DNA of 5,813 bases from NCBI GenBank assembly GCA_007117555.1, contig SKGI01000094.1, positions 1-5,813 on the forward strand. Reading direction: 5' to 3'. Each line of letters opens with the position of its first letter. Positions within the stretch are counted from its first letter, which is position 1. A model generated the notes under the pieces. It saw nothing but the letters and a program-made list of their open reading frames with translations, made no database searches and was not told the DNA's origin. Positions 1 to 5,442 of the stretch are shown here, one piece after another. The position numbers and the translations under genes are program-made. Source of the stretch: Candidatus Izemoplasma sp. GTDB taxonomy: Bacteria; Bacillota_I; Bacilli_A; Izemoplasmatales; Izemoplasmataceae.

Positions 1-1152
1 CGCTTCGATATCGGTTTTTTTCTCACCATTCACGCTCACAGCGCGCTGTTCAATATGGGTACGTGCTTCACGACGACTGCTCGATAAACCAAGCTCAATA
101 AGCGCATCGACTAAAGGCATCGACGCCATAGTTTCATGGGCAGGGATGCCTTTAAAGCCCATTTCGATTTCTTCTAGATCGAGGGACCGCACATCGCCTG
201 CGAATAAGGCTTGCGTAATGTTTTGCACTTGTTTTAAAGCGTGTTCACCATGGATGAGATGTGTCAATTCTTCGGCTAAAGCCTTTTGCGCGTGCCGCAA
301 GTGTGGGGTCTCTGCCATCTTATGACGCAACGATTCGATCGTTTCAAGTGGTTGTAAACTAAATTGCCCCAGTCGAGCTAAAGCCGTCGCATCGTCAAGA
401 TTAATCCAATACTGATAAAATTCATACGGTGTCGTTCTATTTTGATCAAGCCACACAGCACCCGAAGCGGTTTTGCCAAATTTAGTGCCGTCTTCTTTTG
501 TGATCAGTGGAATGACTAAGCCATAGGCTTTTGCTTCATGGCCTTCGGTTTTACGAATCAACTCTAGCTCTGCAGTAATGTTGCCCCATTGTTCTTGACC
601 ACCGATTTGTAAGGTACAACCTTCGCGACGATACAGTTCAAGAAAGTCAAGCGATTGGATAATTTGATACGTGAACTCGGTAAAGCTAATGCCATGTTCG
701 AGTCGGTTTTTGACACTGTCTTTTGCCAACATGGTGTTTAGACTAAAATGTTTTCCGATATCACGAAGAAAGGTGATTAAATCAAAGGATTGAATCCAGT
801 GAAGATTATTCACAATGTGTGCTTCTGGAACGATGCGACGCACCTGCTCAGACAATCCTTTAGCATTGGCCATCGTTTCTTCTAGTGTCAATAAGTTTCG
901 TTCTTCGCTTTTACCGCTTGGGTCGCCGATTAACCCTGTGCCACCCCCGATGACAACGATCGGGCGGTGACCCGCTTTAGCGAGATGACGGGACACCAAT
1001 AAGGGGATGAGATGACCGATGTGCATGCTGTCGGCGGTGGGGTCAATGCCGACATAAAACGTCACGGTTTGATTGTTTAACACATCTTGAAGTTGTGTAT
1101 CGGTAACGCCGTAAACGAGTTGTCGGGCTTTCAATTGTTCAAGAATAGACAT
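1..1152 (-). CDS. tyrS: Tyrosyl-tRNA synthetase (3' end outside window)
   Basis: This class I aminoacyl-tRNA synthetase charges tRNA-Tyr with tyrosine using ATP in the cytoplasm. I translated 384 codons from the ATG; the frame is open to the left edge, so roughly the last 35-40 residues are missing (the family is about 420 residues). Visible features are the tyrosine-pocket segment TFYVGIDPTAD (31-41), the HIGH motif at 44-47, the LQIGG-QEQWGN segment ending near residue 191, the KMSKS-equivalent KFGKT at 224-228, and the start of a C-terminal S4 RNA-binding domain from about residue 345. The start is fixed by an AAGGAGTG ribosome binding site (1160-1167) seven bases upstream. A tyrosine T-box leader precedes it, which independently supports Tyr specificity. 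One oddity is that the usual GGSDQWGN reads GGQEQWGN here, changing the Asp that in Geobacillus TyrRS contacts the adenylate ribose to Glu187. The identification is very secure. Confidence 0.97.
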   Translation of the reverse strand, partial: MSILEQLKARQLVYGVTDTQLQDVLNNQTVTFYVGIDPTADSMHIGHLIPLLVSRHLAKAGHRPIVVIGGGTGLIGDPSGKSEERNLLTLEETMANAKGLSEQVRRIVPEAHIVNNLHWIQSFDLITFLRDIGKHFSLNTMLAKDSVKNRLEHGISFTEFTYQIIQSLDFLELYRREGCTLQIGGQEQWGNITAELELIRKTEGHEAKAYGLVIPLITKEDGTKFGKTASGAVWLDQNRTTPYEFYQYWINLDDATALARLGQFSLQPLETIESLRHKMAETPHLRHAQKALAEELTHLIHGEHALKQVQNITQALFAGDVRSLDLEEIEMGFKGIPAHETMASMPLVDALIELGLSSSRREARTHIEQRAVSVNGEKKTDIEA

Positions 1153-1198
1153 AATTTGTCACTCCTTTTTTAGATTAAGAGAGAGGTAATAAGGTGTA

Positions 1199-1266
1199 TA
1201 AAAATAAAAAAGGGGGTGCCTAAAGACCAAAAGGACGAACGTGGGTCCGCGGTACCACCTTTTTTT
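1199..1266 (-). terminator. T-box attenuator (competing terminator)
   Basis: The competing stem re-uses the T-box strand: GG (1258-1259) with CC (1212-1213), GGT (1254-1256) with ACC (1215-1217), CC (1251-1252) with GG (1219-1220), and GACC (1244-1247) with GGTC (1225-1228). Two mismatches and a small internal loop interrupt it, and it is followed by a T-tract at 1199-1211 (TTTTTTATTTTTA). It is mutually exclusive with the antiterminator. The T-tract and the position fit a transcriptional T-box, but the stem is imperfect and its stability was not computed. Confidence 0.65.
1229..1263 (-). promoter_or_regulatory. T-box antiterminator hairpin
   Basis: The fold can be drawn exactly as expected for the family. 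Helix A1 is AAAAGG (1258-1263) with CCTTTT (1229-1234). A seven-base bulge TGGTACC (1251-1257) holds the TGGT that pairs with the NCCA end of uncharged tRNA. Helix A2 is GCGGA (1246-1250) with TTCGT (1235-1239), including two G-U pairs, closed by a six-base loop. The pairing is my own hand fold, without energy calculation. Confidence 0.85.
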
Positions 1267-1422
1267 CACTGTCGTGACGCTTGATTGCGATAACGGTTCT
1301 CCCGTCCGTGCTTTGCACACGGAAGCTTCCGGGTGTATTTCGTCAGTGTCGTGCCTGGTTCACACCTGCCACCAGGTCTCTGTGTCACGACCATCTGTCT
1401 ACTTTGTCCGGCAACGCTTTTT

Positions 1423-2427
1423 TTATGACTTCGTTGTTTCTCGTAAAATTAAACTATGATCGAGCTTAACGCGTCTATCGGTAATTTCTTCTTGATTCAT
1501 CAGTTTTGTTAAAAGCCGCATGCCAACTGCCCCAATATCATAAATAGGGACGTCGACACAAGAAAGTTTTGGGCGGGCGAGTACGGCATATTTAGTATTT
1601 TGAAAACCAGCCACACTAATGTCTTCAGGAATGGATACATTGTTTTCCCGAGCAACATTCATAAATGAGACCGCAATTGAATCCCGTACAGCGACAACCC
1701 CATCCACTTTGTGGTCTTTGAAGTACTCATTAAAGTGTTCGGTATTGATCGAAATCCGGCCCGAAGTTCGCATGATGCGTGGGGTGAGACCCGCTTCTTG
1801 AACAGCACGTAAGTAACCGGCTTCTTTTTGATCGTTTACCATGTACTTACGAACTGTAGACACCATGTAAATATTTTGGCGGCCATCTTCGATGAGACGA
1901 CGTGTCATTTCGTAACCAGCTTTTTCGTAATCGATTGAGACACTTGGAATCTCATCACTGCCCGGATAGATGGTATTGGTCAATACGATTGGAATTTGAT
2001 AAGCATTTTTGATCGTTTGCAACAACTCAAACTGTGAATCGGTAATTTCATCGTTCAAATAAAGAATCCCATCAACTTGAGCGGCGACGATTTCTTTTAA
2101 AATGTCTTCTTCTGGTGTGTCTTCACTATCGAGGATATATAGCAAAATCGAGTACTTATATACTCGAGCGATGTCCGCAATACCATTCATCATTTCGGCA
2201 ATCGAAGCACGACTCATATCCGGTACAAGCACCGCGACTGTTGTCGACTTACGACTCGCAAGTCCTTTCGCAAATGCGTTCGGCTTGTAGCCAAGTTCTT
2301 CAATGACTTTAAGCACACGCTCCCGTGTTTCTGGTTTAACTTTTTCGGGATTATTGATGGCACGGGATACGGTCGCAAGTGAAACTCTCGCAGCACCGGC
2401 CACATCATAAATCGTAGCTTTACTCAT
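1423..2427 (-). CDS. ccpA: Catabolite control protein A (LacI/GalR family regulator)
   Basis: CcpA is the global regulator of carbon catabolite repression in Bacillota: with HPr-Ser46-P as corepressor it binds cre operators. This 334-residue protein has the family length. The N-terminal helix-turn-helix (about 5-26, TIYDVAGAARVSLATVSRA) is followed by a hinge helix (PNAFAKGLAS, 49-58) that enters the minor groove, then the periplasmic-binding-protein-like effector domain (about 60-334). Stretches typical of CcpA rather than sugar-specific LacI relatives are YKPNA near 47-51, the IDYE segment, the YDIGAV-MRLLTKLM block and the C-terminal LRETTKS, which resemble Bacillus subtilis CcpA closely from memory. 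The ATG has an AAGGTGA ribosome binding site (2434-2440) six bases upstream. A cre-like site in its promoter suggests autoregulation. The middle of the effector domain is fairly divergent, so a paralogue with different corepressor behaviour cannot be fully excluded. Proximity to tyrS is also seen in other Bacillota. Confidence 0.9.
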   Translation of the reverse strand: MSKATIYDVAGAARVSLATVSRAINNPEKVKPETRERVLKVIEELGYKPNAFAKGLASRKSTTVAVLVPDMSRASIAEMMNGIADIARVYKYSILLYILDSEDTPEEDILKEIVAAQVDGILYLNDEITDSQFELLQTIKNAYQIPIVLTNTIYPGSDEIPSVSIDYEKAGYEMTRRLIEDGRQNIYMVSTVRKYMVNDQKEAGYLRAVQEAGLTPRIMRTSGRISINTEHFNEYFKDHKVDGVVAVRDSIAVSFMNVARENNVSIPEDISVAGFQNTKYAVLARPKLSCVDVPIYDIGAVGMRLLTKLMNQEEITDRRVKLDHSLILRETTKS

Positions 2428-2451
2428 CTTATATCACCTTCTTCAGACCAT

Positions 2452-2480
2452 ATTATAGCACGAATGAAAATGTTTTCAAA
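2452..2480 (-). promoter_or_regulatory. ccpA promoter
   Basis: On the minus strand a perfect -10 TATAAT lies at 2452-2457. The -35 can be read as TTGAAA (2474-2479) with a 16-base spacer, or TTTGAA (2475-2480) with 17. Transcription should start near 2445, leaving a leader of under 20 bases before the ccpA ATG. It lies just after the rplS terminator, so ccpA is probably its own transcription unit. Confidence 0.8.
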
Positions 2481-2499
2481 CAGTTTCATTCGTTTTTTT
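2461..2499 (+). repeat. Inverted repeat with T-run beside the ccpA promoter
   Basis: CGAATGAAA (2461-2469) and TTTCATTCG (2484-2492) form a perfect 9-bp inverted repeat around a 14-base centre, followed on the plus strand by seven T (2493-2499). As plus-strand RNA it would look like a weak, AT-rich intrinsic terminator. It overlaps the cre-like site and the ccpA promoter, so it may instead be an extended operator or a chance consequence of that palindrome. Confidence 0.5.
2465..2478. promoter_or_regulatory. cre-like operator (CcpA site)
   Basis: The 14-base sequence TGAAAATGTTTTCA is a palindrome around a central TG/CA step and fits the CcpA operator pattern (WTGNAANCGNWNNCW-type, with TG in place of the usual CG centre). 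It overlaps the -35 hexamer and upstream spacer of the ccpA promoter, a position where binding would block RNA polymerase, so negative autoregulation is the simplest reading. The motif is seen; the binding is inferred. Confidence 0.75.
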
Positions 2500-2508
2500 G
2501 CCCTTATG

Positions 2509-2533
2509 AAAAAAAGCCTTTGCAGGCTTTTTT
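2509..2533 (-). terminator. Intrinsic terminator after rplS
   Basis: The minus strand reads AAAAAAGCCT, a GCAA tetraloop, then AGGCTTTTTTT. This is a perfect 10-bp stem (2524-2533 with 2510-2519) followed by T residues, placed two bases after the rplS stop codon. The A/T-symmetric arms mean it could also act on opposite-strand transcripts. Confidence 0.92.
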
Positions 2534-2535
2534 GC

Positions 2536-2883
2536 TTAGCGTCGTTCTTTGATTCGGGACGCTTTGGCCGAGAGACCACGGATGTAGTGCAGTTTAGCAC
2601 GACGTACTTTACCGCGTCTGACCACTTGAATAGACGCAATTGAAGGTGTGTGAATCGGGAATGTCCGTTCAACACCGACACCATAAGACACTTTACGGAC
2701 AGTGAATGTCTCTGAGACACCGCTGCCTTGTCGTTTGATGACGAGTCCTTCAAAAACCTGAATCCGTTCGCGTGCGCCCTCCTTAATTTTGACCGAGACT
2801 TTGACGTTGTCGCCTGGTTGAAAATTGGGAAGGTCATCGCGCAGATACGCTTGCGTCACATCGCTGATAAGATGTTGGGACAT
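2536..2883 (-). CDS. rplS: 50S ribosomal protein L19
   Basis: L19 sits at the subunit interface of the large ribosomal subunit, contributing to a bridge with 16S rRNA. The 115-residue protein is full length for the family. Diagnostic stretches are the N-terminal [13 protein letters not shown] (17-29), [15 protein letters not shown] (41-55), [20 protein letters not shown] (57-76) and the basic C-terminal block [27 protein letters not shown] spread over about 89-115. The ATG is preceded by an AAAGGAGTG ribosome binding site at 2889-2897. It is the last gene of the rimM-trmD-rplS group but has its own promoter and a structured leader, and ends at a strong intrinsic terminator, so it can be expressed independently of the upstream genes, as the ribosome requires. 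Identification is certain. Confidence 0.98.
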   Translation of the reverse strand: MSQHLISDVTQAYLRDDLPNFQPGDNVKVSVKIKEGARERIQVFEGLVIKRQGSGVSETFTVRKVSYGVGVERTFPIHTPSIASIQVVRRGKVRRAKLHYIRGLSAKASRIKERR

Positions 2884-2953
2884 GGTATCACTCCTTTAGT
2901 TACCTATGTTCATGGTGCGAGATGCCTCCAGCGGAACACGTTTGTTTAACAGC
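2884..2953 (-). ncRNA. Probable L19 autoregulatory leader of rplS
   Basis: Between the predicted transcription start (about 2953) and the rplS ribosome binding site, the minus strand can form nested helices: GTTA (2947-2950) with TAAC (2899-2902), GTGTTC (2934-2939) with GAACAT (2906-2911, one G-U pair), and a small inner GAG/CTC hairpin around a GCAT loop. The outer 3' arm ends next to the AAGGAG sequence (2891-2896), so folding could influence translation initiation. Bacillota are known to have an L19 leader family upstream of rplS; I infer membership from position and architecture, not from a covariance match. Confidence 0.6.
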
Positions 2954-2960
2954 GAACATG

Positions 2961-2989
2961 ATTATATCATAATTGCTTAGTGCTTGCAA
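2961..2989 (-). promoter_or_regulatory. rplS promoter
   Basis: The minus strand shows -35 TTGCAA (2984-2989), a 17-base spacer and -10 TATAAT (2961-2966), with a TG two bases before the -10 (extended -10). This is a near-consensus vegetative sigma factor promoter, suited to a highly expressed ribosomal protein gene. It begins seven bases past the trmD stop codon. I see no strong terminator between trmD and this promoter, so read-through from trmD is also possible. Confidence 0.88.
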
Positions 2990-2995
2990 CAAAAA

Positions 2996-3691
2996 TCATG
3001 GGTTTTTTTGTCTTTTCAAGTACGCTTCATAGAGGTCGGGTCGACGTGTACGGGTTCGTTTGATACTTTCAGCGCGGCGCCAGCTTGCAATGGCTTGATG
3101 GTGCCCTGAAAGTAACACGTCTGGAACAGCTTGACCTTCATAAACAGGTGGTCTAGTATAGTGGGGATATTCGAGTAAGCCATCGCTAAAGGAGTCTTCT
3201 TCATGCGAAGCGTCTTTATTTAAGACGCCCGGTATCAGTCGAATGGTACTATCAATCACGACTAAAGCAGCCACTTCACCACCGGTTAAAACATAATCTC
3301 CGATTGAAATTTCTTGATCGAAATAAGGGCGAATCCGCTCGTCAAAGCCTTCATAATGGCCACATAAAATAATCAGATGTTCAGCTTTTGATAAGGCTTT
3401 TGCTTGAGATTGTTTATACGGTTCACCTTGAGGGGTCATTAAGATTTTCAAGGCCTTTTCATGCCCTTCAACCGCTCTTAAAGCACGTACTACAGGTTCA
3501 GCCTGAAGGACCATGCCTGCGCCGCCCCCATACGGTGTATCATCGACTTTATGATGCTTATTTAAACTAAAAGTACGATAATCGATGACGTCAATCTGAA
3601 GCTTTTTTTCATAAATGGCGCGCCCAATGATTGACTGGGAAATGACCGGCTTAATCATGTCTGGGAATAAGGTTAAGACGGTAATTTTCAC
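2996..3691 (-). CDS. trmD: tRNA (guanine-37-N1)-methyltransferase
   Basis: TrmD transfers a methyl group from S-adenosylmethionine to G37 of tRNAs that read CNN codons, which prevents +1 frameshifting. It is a homodimeric SPOUT enzyme with a trefoil knot. I chose the GTG at 3689-3691, giving 231 residues beginning (M)KITVLTLFPDM, because a GGGAGGGG ribosome binding site (3697-3704) lies five bases upstream and the family begins at this point. The longer TTG-started reading would put its start inside the ribosome binding region. Motifs are YGGGAGM (54-60), CGHYEGFDERI (110-120), GDYVLTGGE (131-139), RLIPGVL with Arg151, and DSFSDGLLEYPHYTRP (166-181), where the Asp of DGLL (170) matches the catalytic aspartate. 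The GTG overlaps the rimM stop as GTGA, implying translational coupling. Identification is certain. Confidence 0.97.
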   Translation of the reverse strand: MKITVLTLFPDMIKPVISQSIIGRAIYEKKLQIDVIDYRTFSLNKHHKVDDTPYGGGAGMVLQAEPVVRALRAVEGHEKALKILMTPQGEPYKQSQAKALSKAEHLIILCGHYEGFDERIRPYFDQEISIGDYVLTGGEVAALVVIDSTIRLIPGVLNKDASHEEDSFSDGLLEYPHYTRPPVYEGQAVPDVLLSGHHQAIASWRRAESIKRTRTRRPDLYEAYLKRQKNP

Positions 3692-4185
3692 AACAACCCC
3701 TCCCAATCATATAAGGTAATCCGTTGCTCGTTCACCGTCTCGACAAACTCTTTGCGAAACGGCACAAGACCATCCTTCTTATGAGGTCGGTCGATGACTA
3801 ATAAGTGGCCTTGCGGTGCTTCACGGACTTCTTTCACAGTACCAATCAGTGTCCCCATGTAGACTTCTAAGCCAATTAAATCCGAATAATAATACGTATC
3901 CTCTTCACGCATAGGTGGACGGTCAGCGGCGTCAATATAAAGGGTTGCCCCTTTGTATCGCTCAACTTCAGTGCGGCTTGTGAACTCCACAAAAGAGACC
4001 ACATCTAAGTTCCCTTTGACGAAATGGCCTTGTACTGTGGTAGGTATGTAGGTGTCTTTAAAGCCGATATACAGACGGTTTCCTTGTTTATAGCGTTCGG
4101 TGCGGAAATCAGAATCTGTTCGGATGGTCAATGCCCCTTTAACGCCGTGCACATTGGTGATGGTGCCTAAAGCAATCATCTCCAT
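3688..4185 (-). CDS. rimM: 16S rRNA processing factor RimM
   Basis: RimM binds ribosomal protein S19 and helps mature the head of the 30S subunit. The 165-residue product has the usual length. The N-terminal beta-barrel domain carries ALGTITNVHGVKGALTIRT (5-23), including the family's G-I-x(3)-HG-x-KG signature. The C-terminal PRC-barrel domain starts near 95 with the EEDTYYYSDLIGLEVY stretch and includes LVPF near residue 140. The start is the first ATG, supported by an AAGGAGG ribosome binding site (4193-4199) seven bases upstream; the next ATG two codons later is less well spaced. It overlaps trmD by four bases. Upstream, where many Bacillota have rpsP and a KH-domain gene, this window has an ABC permease 42 bases away. 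I see no convincing promoter in that gap, so rimM may depend on read-through from the transporter genes or on a weak promoter. Confidence 0.95.
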   Translation of the reverse strand: MEMIALGTITNVHGVKGALTIRTDSDFRTERYKQGNRLYIGFKDTYIPTTVQGHFVKGNLDVVSFVEFTSRTEVERYKGATLYIDAADRPPMREEDTYYYSDLIGLEVYMGTLIGTVKEVREAPQGHLLVIDRPHKKDGLVPFRKEFVETVNEQRITLYDWEGLL

Positions 4186-4227
4186 ATGAAAACCTCCTTG
4201 ATCTCAATTGAAATATCCTAAAATGCC

Positions 4228-5442
4228 TTAACGCTGAAACATAACCTTTTCACTGTTGAACATTTTAGAGAGCGCCCAAATGAATAAGGTTGTGTAGACT
4301 AACGAGGTGCTTAAAACAATGAGTAAGTTCACCATCGACCATTCAAAAACGAAGATGCCTGAAAGCAGGTTAACGGCTCCGTAAAGTGGGATCACATGGA
4401 CAATAGGCATTTGAATGGGGTCTTGCCCAAACGATGACACAAGTCCAACTAAGAGGGTAATGAAATAAAAGGGCATGATGAGCATTGACGCTTCCTTCAC
4501 TGTTTTTGCATACGCACTTACGACAGCAACGAGTCCGGTAATAAATAAGACGGTTGAAGCAAGCACAATTAAAATGGCGCCATATTCGGTGAAACCATAA
4601 ATCCCAAGGTTGGCATTGCCAGCTTCAAGTTGCATCAACCTCGGTAAACTGAGTAAAATACCAATAAAGGACGAGAGGGCACTAATCAAAGCCAAAGCGG
4701 CTAAGCTGGTCACTTTACCAATCGCAATATCTGAGCGTTTAATTGGCGTGACGAGCAACGTCGCAATGGTACCACGTTCTTTTTCTCCAGCAATCGCATC
4801 GGGACCGATACTCATCGCGCCGGCAAACAAGAAAATCACAATTAACATCGGCATTAAAACCGCAATCCCTTGTCCTGTCAGTTGTCGCTCATCGACAACG
4901 GGATCATTGACGGGCATAAAGACGAGATACTGTTCGGGCGAATCTAAGCGATCAATGAGAATTTCTTCACGGAACGTCATTAAGACTTGATTGATTTGGC
5001 TGTAGCCAAAGCTTGATTGTTGGCGCCCATAATTATAGTGGATGTGCACCTCAGGGATGGTGTGGTTTTCTGGGTCTTGAATCGCTGCCATAAAGTTGGC
5101 ATCAAAAATCAACACCACATCGATGTCCCCTTGCAACAGTTGTGTTTCCATCGTCTCCGTATCCATATCACCGAGTGCACGGATTTCCAGGTTAAGACGT
5201 TGTTGGTCATTGACTGTGTCGTGTGCGAGCAACTGCGCGCGGATTTCCGTGGGCATGTTTTGCTCATAAAGGACAATGCGGTGTTCTTGAACACCTTCGA
5301 GTTGATTGGTGATCATCATCCCCATTAAACTATAGAGAACATAAATCGATAGACCCGGCACGATAAAAACCATTAAGACAAGTCGTTTATCTGTGAGAAC
5401 GCGAATCATTTCTTTTTTAAATATTTGCCAGAAGCTATGCAT
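4228..5442 (-). CDS. ABC-2 type permease, NatB-like exporter subunit
   Basis: This is the membrane subunit of an ABC exporter of the NatB class (sodium or drug/antibiotic efflux in characterised members; the substrate here is unknown). From the ATG at 5440-5442 it has 404 residues. One membrane segment (about 21-45) precedes a large external domain (about 46-190), then five hydrophobic segments follow (about 192-212, 245-267, 287-310, 318-340, 368-392). The cytoplasmic motif EKERGTIATLLVTPIKRSDI (220-239) is the hallmark of NatB/ABC-2 permeases and probably lies against the ATPase. An in-frame reading extends 24 codons further upstream, but the chosen start fits the family, has a GTGAGG site nine bases upstream (5452-5457), and overlaps the ATPase stop by eight bases, as coupled ABC pairs often do. 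The natural partner is the upstream ATPase. I leave the symbol blank because sodium specificity cannot be read from sequence. Confidence 0.9.
   Translation of the reverse strand: MHSFWQIFKKEMIRVLTDKRLVLMVFIVPGLSIYVLYSLMGMMITNQLEGVQEHRIVLYEQNMPTEIRAQLLAHDTVNDQQRLNLEIRALGDMDTETMETQLLQGDIDVVLIFDANFMAAIQDPENHTIPEVHIHYNYGRQQSSFGYSQINQVLMTFREEILIDRLDSPEQYLVFMPVNDPVVDERQLTGQGIAVLMPMLIVIFLFAGAMSIGPDAIAGEKERGTIATLLVTPIKRSDIAIGKVTSLAALALISALSSFIGILLSLPRLMQLEAGNANLGIYGFTEYGAILIVLASTVLFITGLVAVVSAYAKTVKEASMLIMPFYFITLLVGLVSSFGQDPIQMPIVHVIPLYGAVNLLSGIFVFEWSMVNLLIVLSTSLVYTTLFIWALSKMFNSEKVMFQR

Larger units (their letters stand above)
1199..1418 (-). ncRNA. Tyrosine T-box leader (riboswitch) of tyrS
   Basis: The leader senses uncharged tRNA-Tyr and switches tyrS between termination and read-through. 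Read on the minus strand, Stem I has a basal CCGG helix (1408-1411 with 1329-1332), an AGTA-type loop-E element just after it (AAAGTAGA), a GTCGTG/CACGAC helix (1386-1391 with 1348-1353), and a CCTGG/CCAGG distal helix (1372-1376 with 1354-1358) whose loop carries the conserved GGTGTGAA. The specifier loop reads GAAATACAC, which gives the tyrosine codon UAC at 1335-1337. A Stem III hairpin CCGTG/CACGG (1318-1322 with 1306-1310) follows. The T-box sequence GGTGGTACCGCG (1248-1259) ends the sensor. The bulge TGGT has U as its variable base, matching the A discriminator expected in tRNA-Tyr. The leader begins only a few bases after the ccpA stop codon. Confidence 0.95.

Noticed and set aside
1241..1469. 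Two plus-strand open frames of 62-72 codons opposite the T-box
   Set aside because: They are antisense to a conserved structured RNA that fully explains the sequence; their translations resemble nothing and have low-complexity ends.
1423..1480. Possible tyrS promoter in the 3' end of ccpA (CATAAA or TTTAAT as -10)
   Set aside because: No acceptable -35 element occurs at 16-18 bases from either candidate.
2424..2837. A 137-codon open frame on the minus strand across rplS and the ccpA promoter
   Set aside because: It lies in another frame of rplS, runs through the strong terminator and the ccpA promoter, and has no recognisable domain or plausible ribosome binding site.
4186..4227. Possible promoter between the permease and rimM
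   Set aside because: The best hexamers (TTTCAG and GATATT-like) are poor matches. An 8-base palindrome TCAATTGA is present but is too short to interpret.
4610..5328. Plus-strand open frames of 103-126 codons inside the ABC permease region
   Set aside because: They are mirror frames of a well-supported membrane protein gene, with no ribosome binding sites and no family resemblance.
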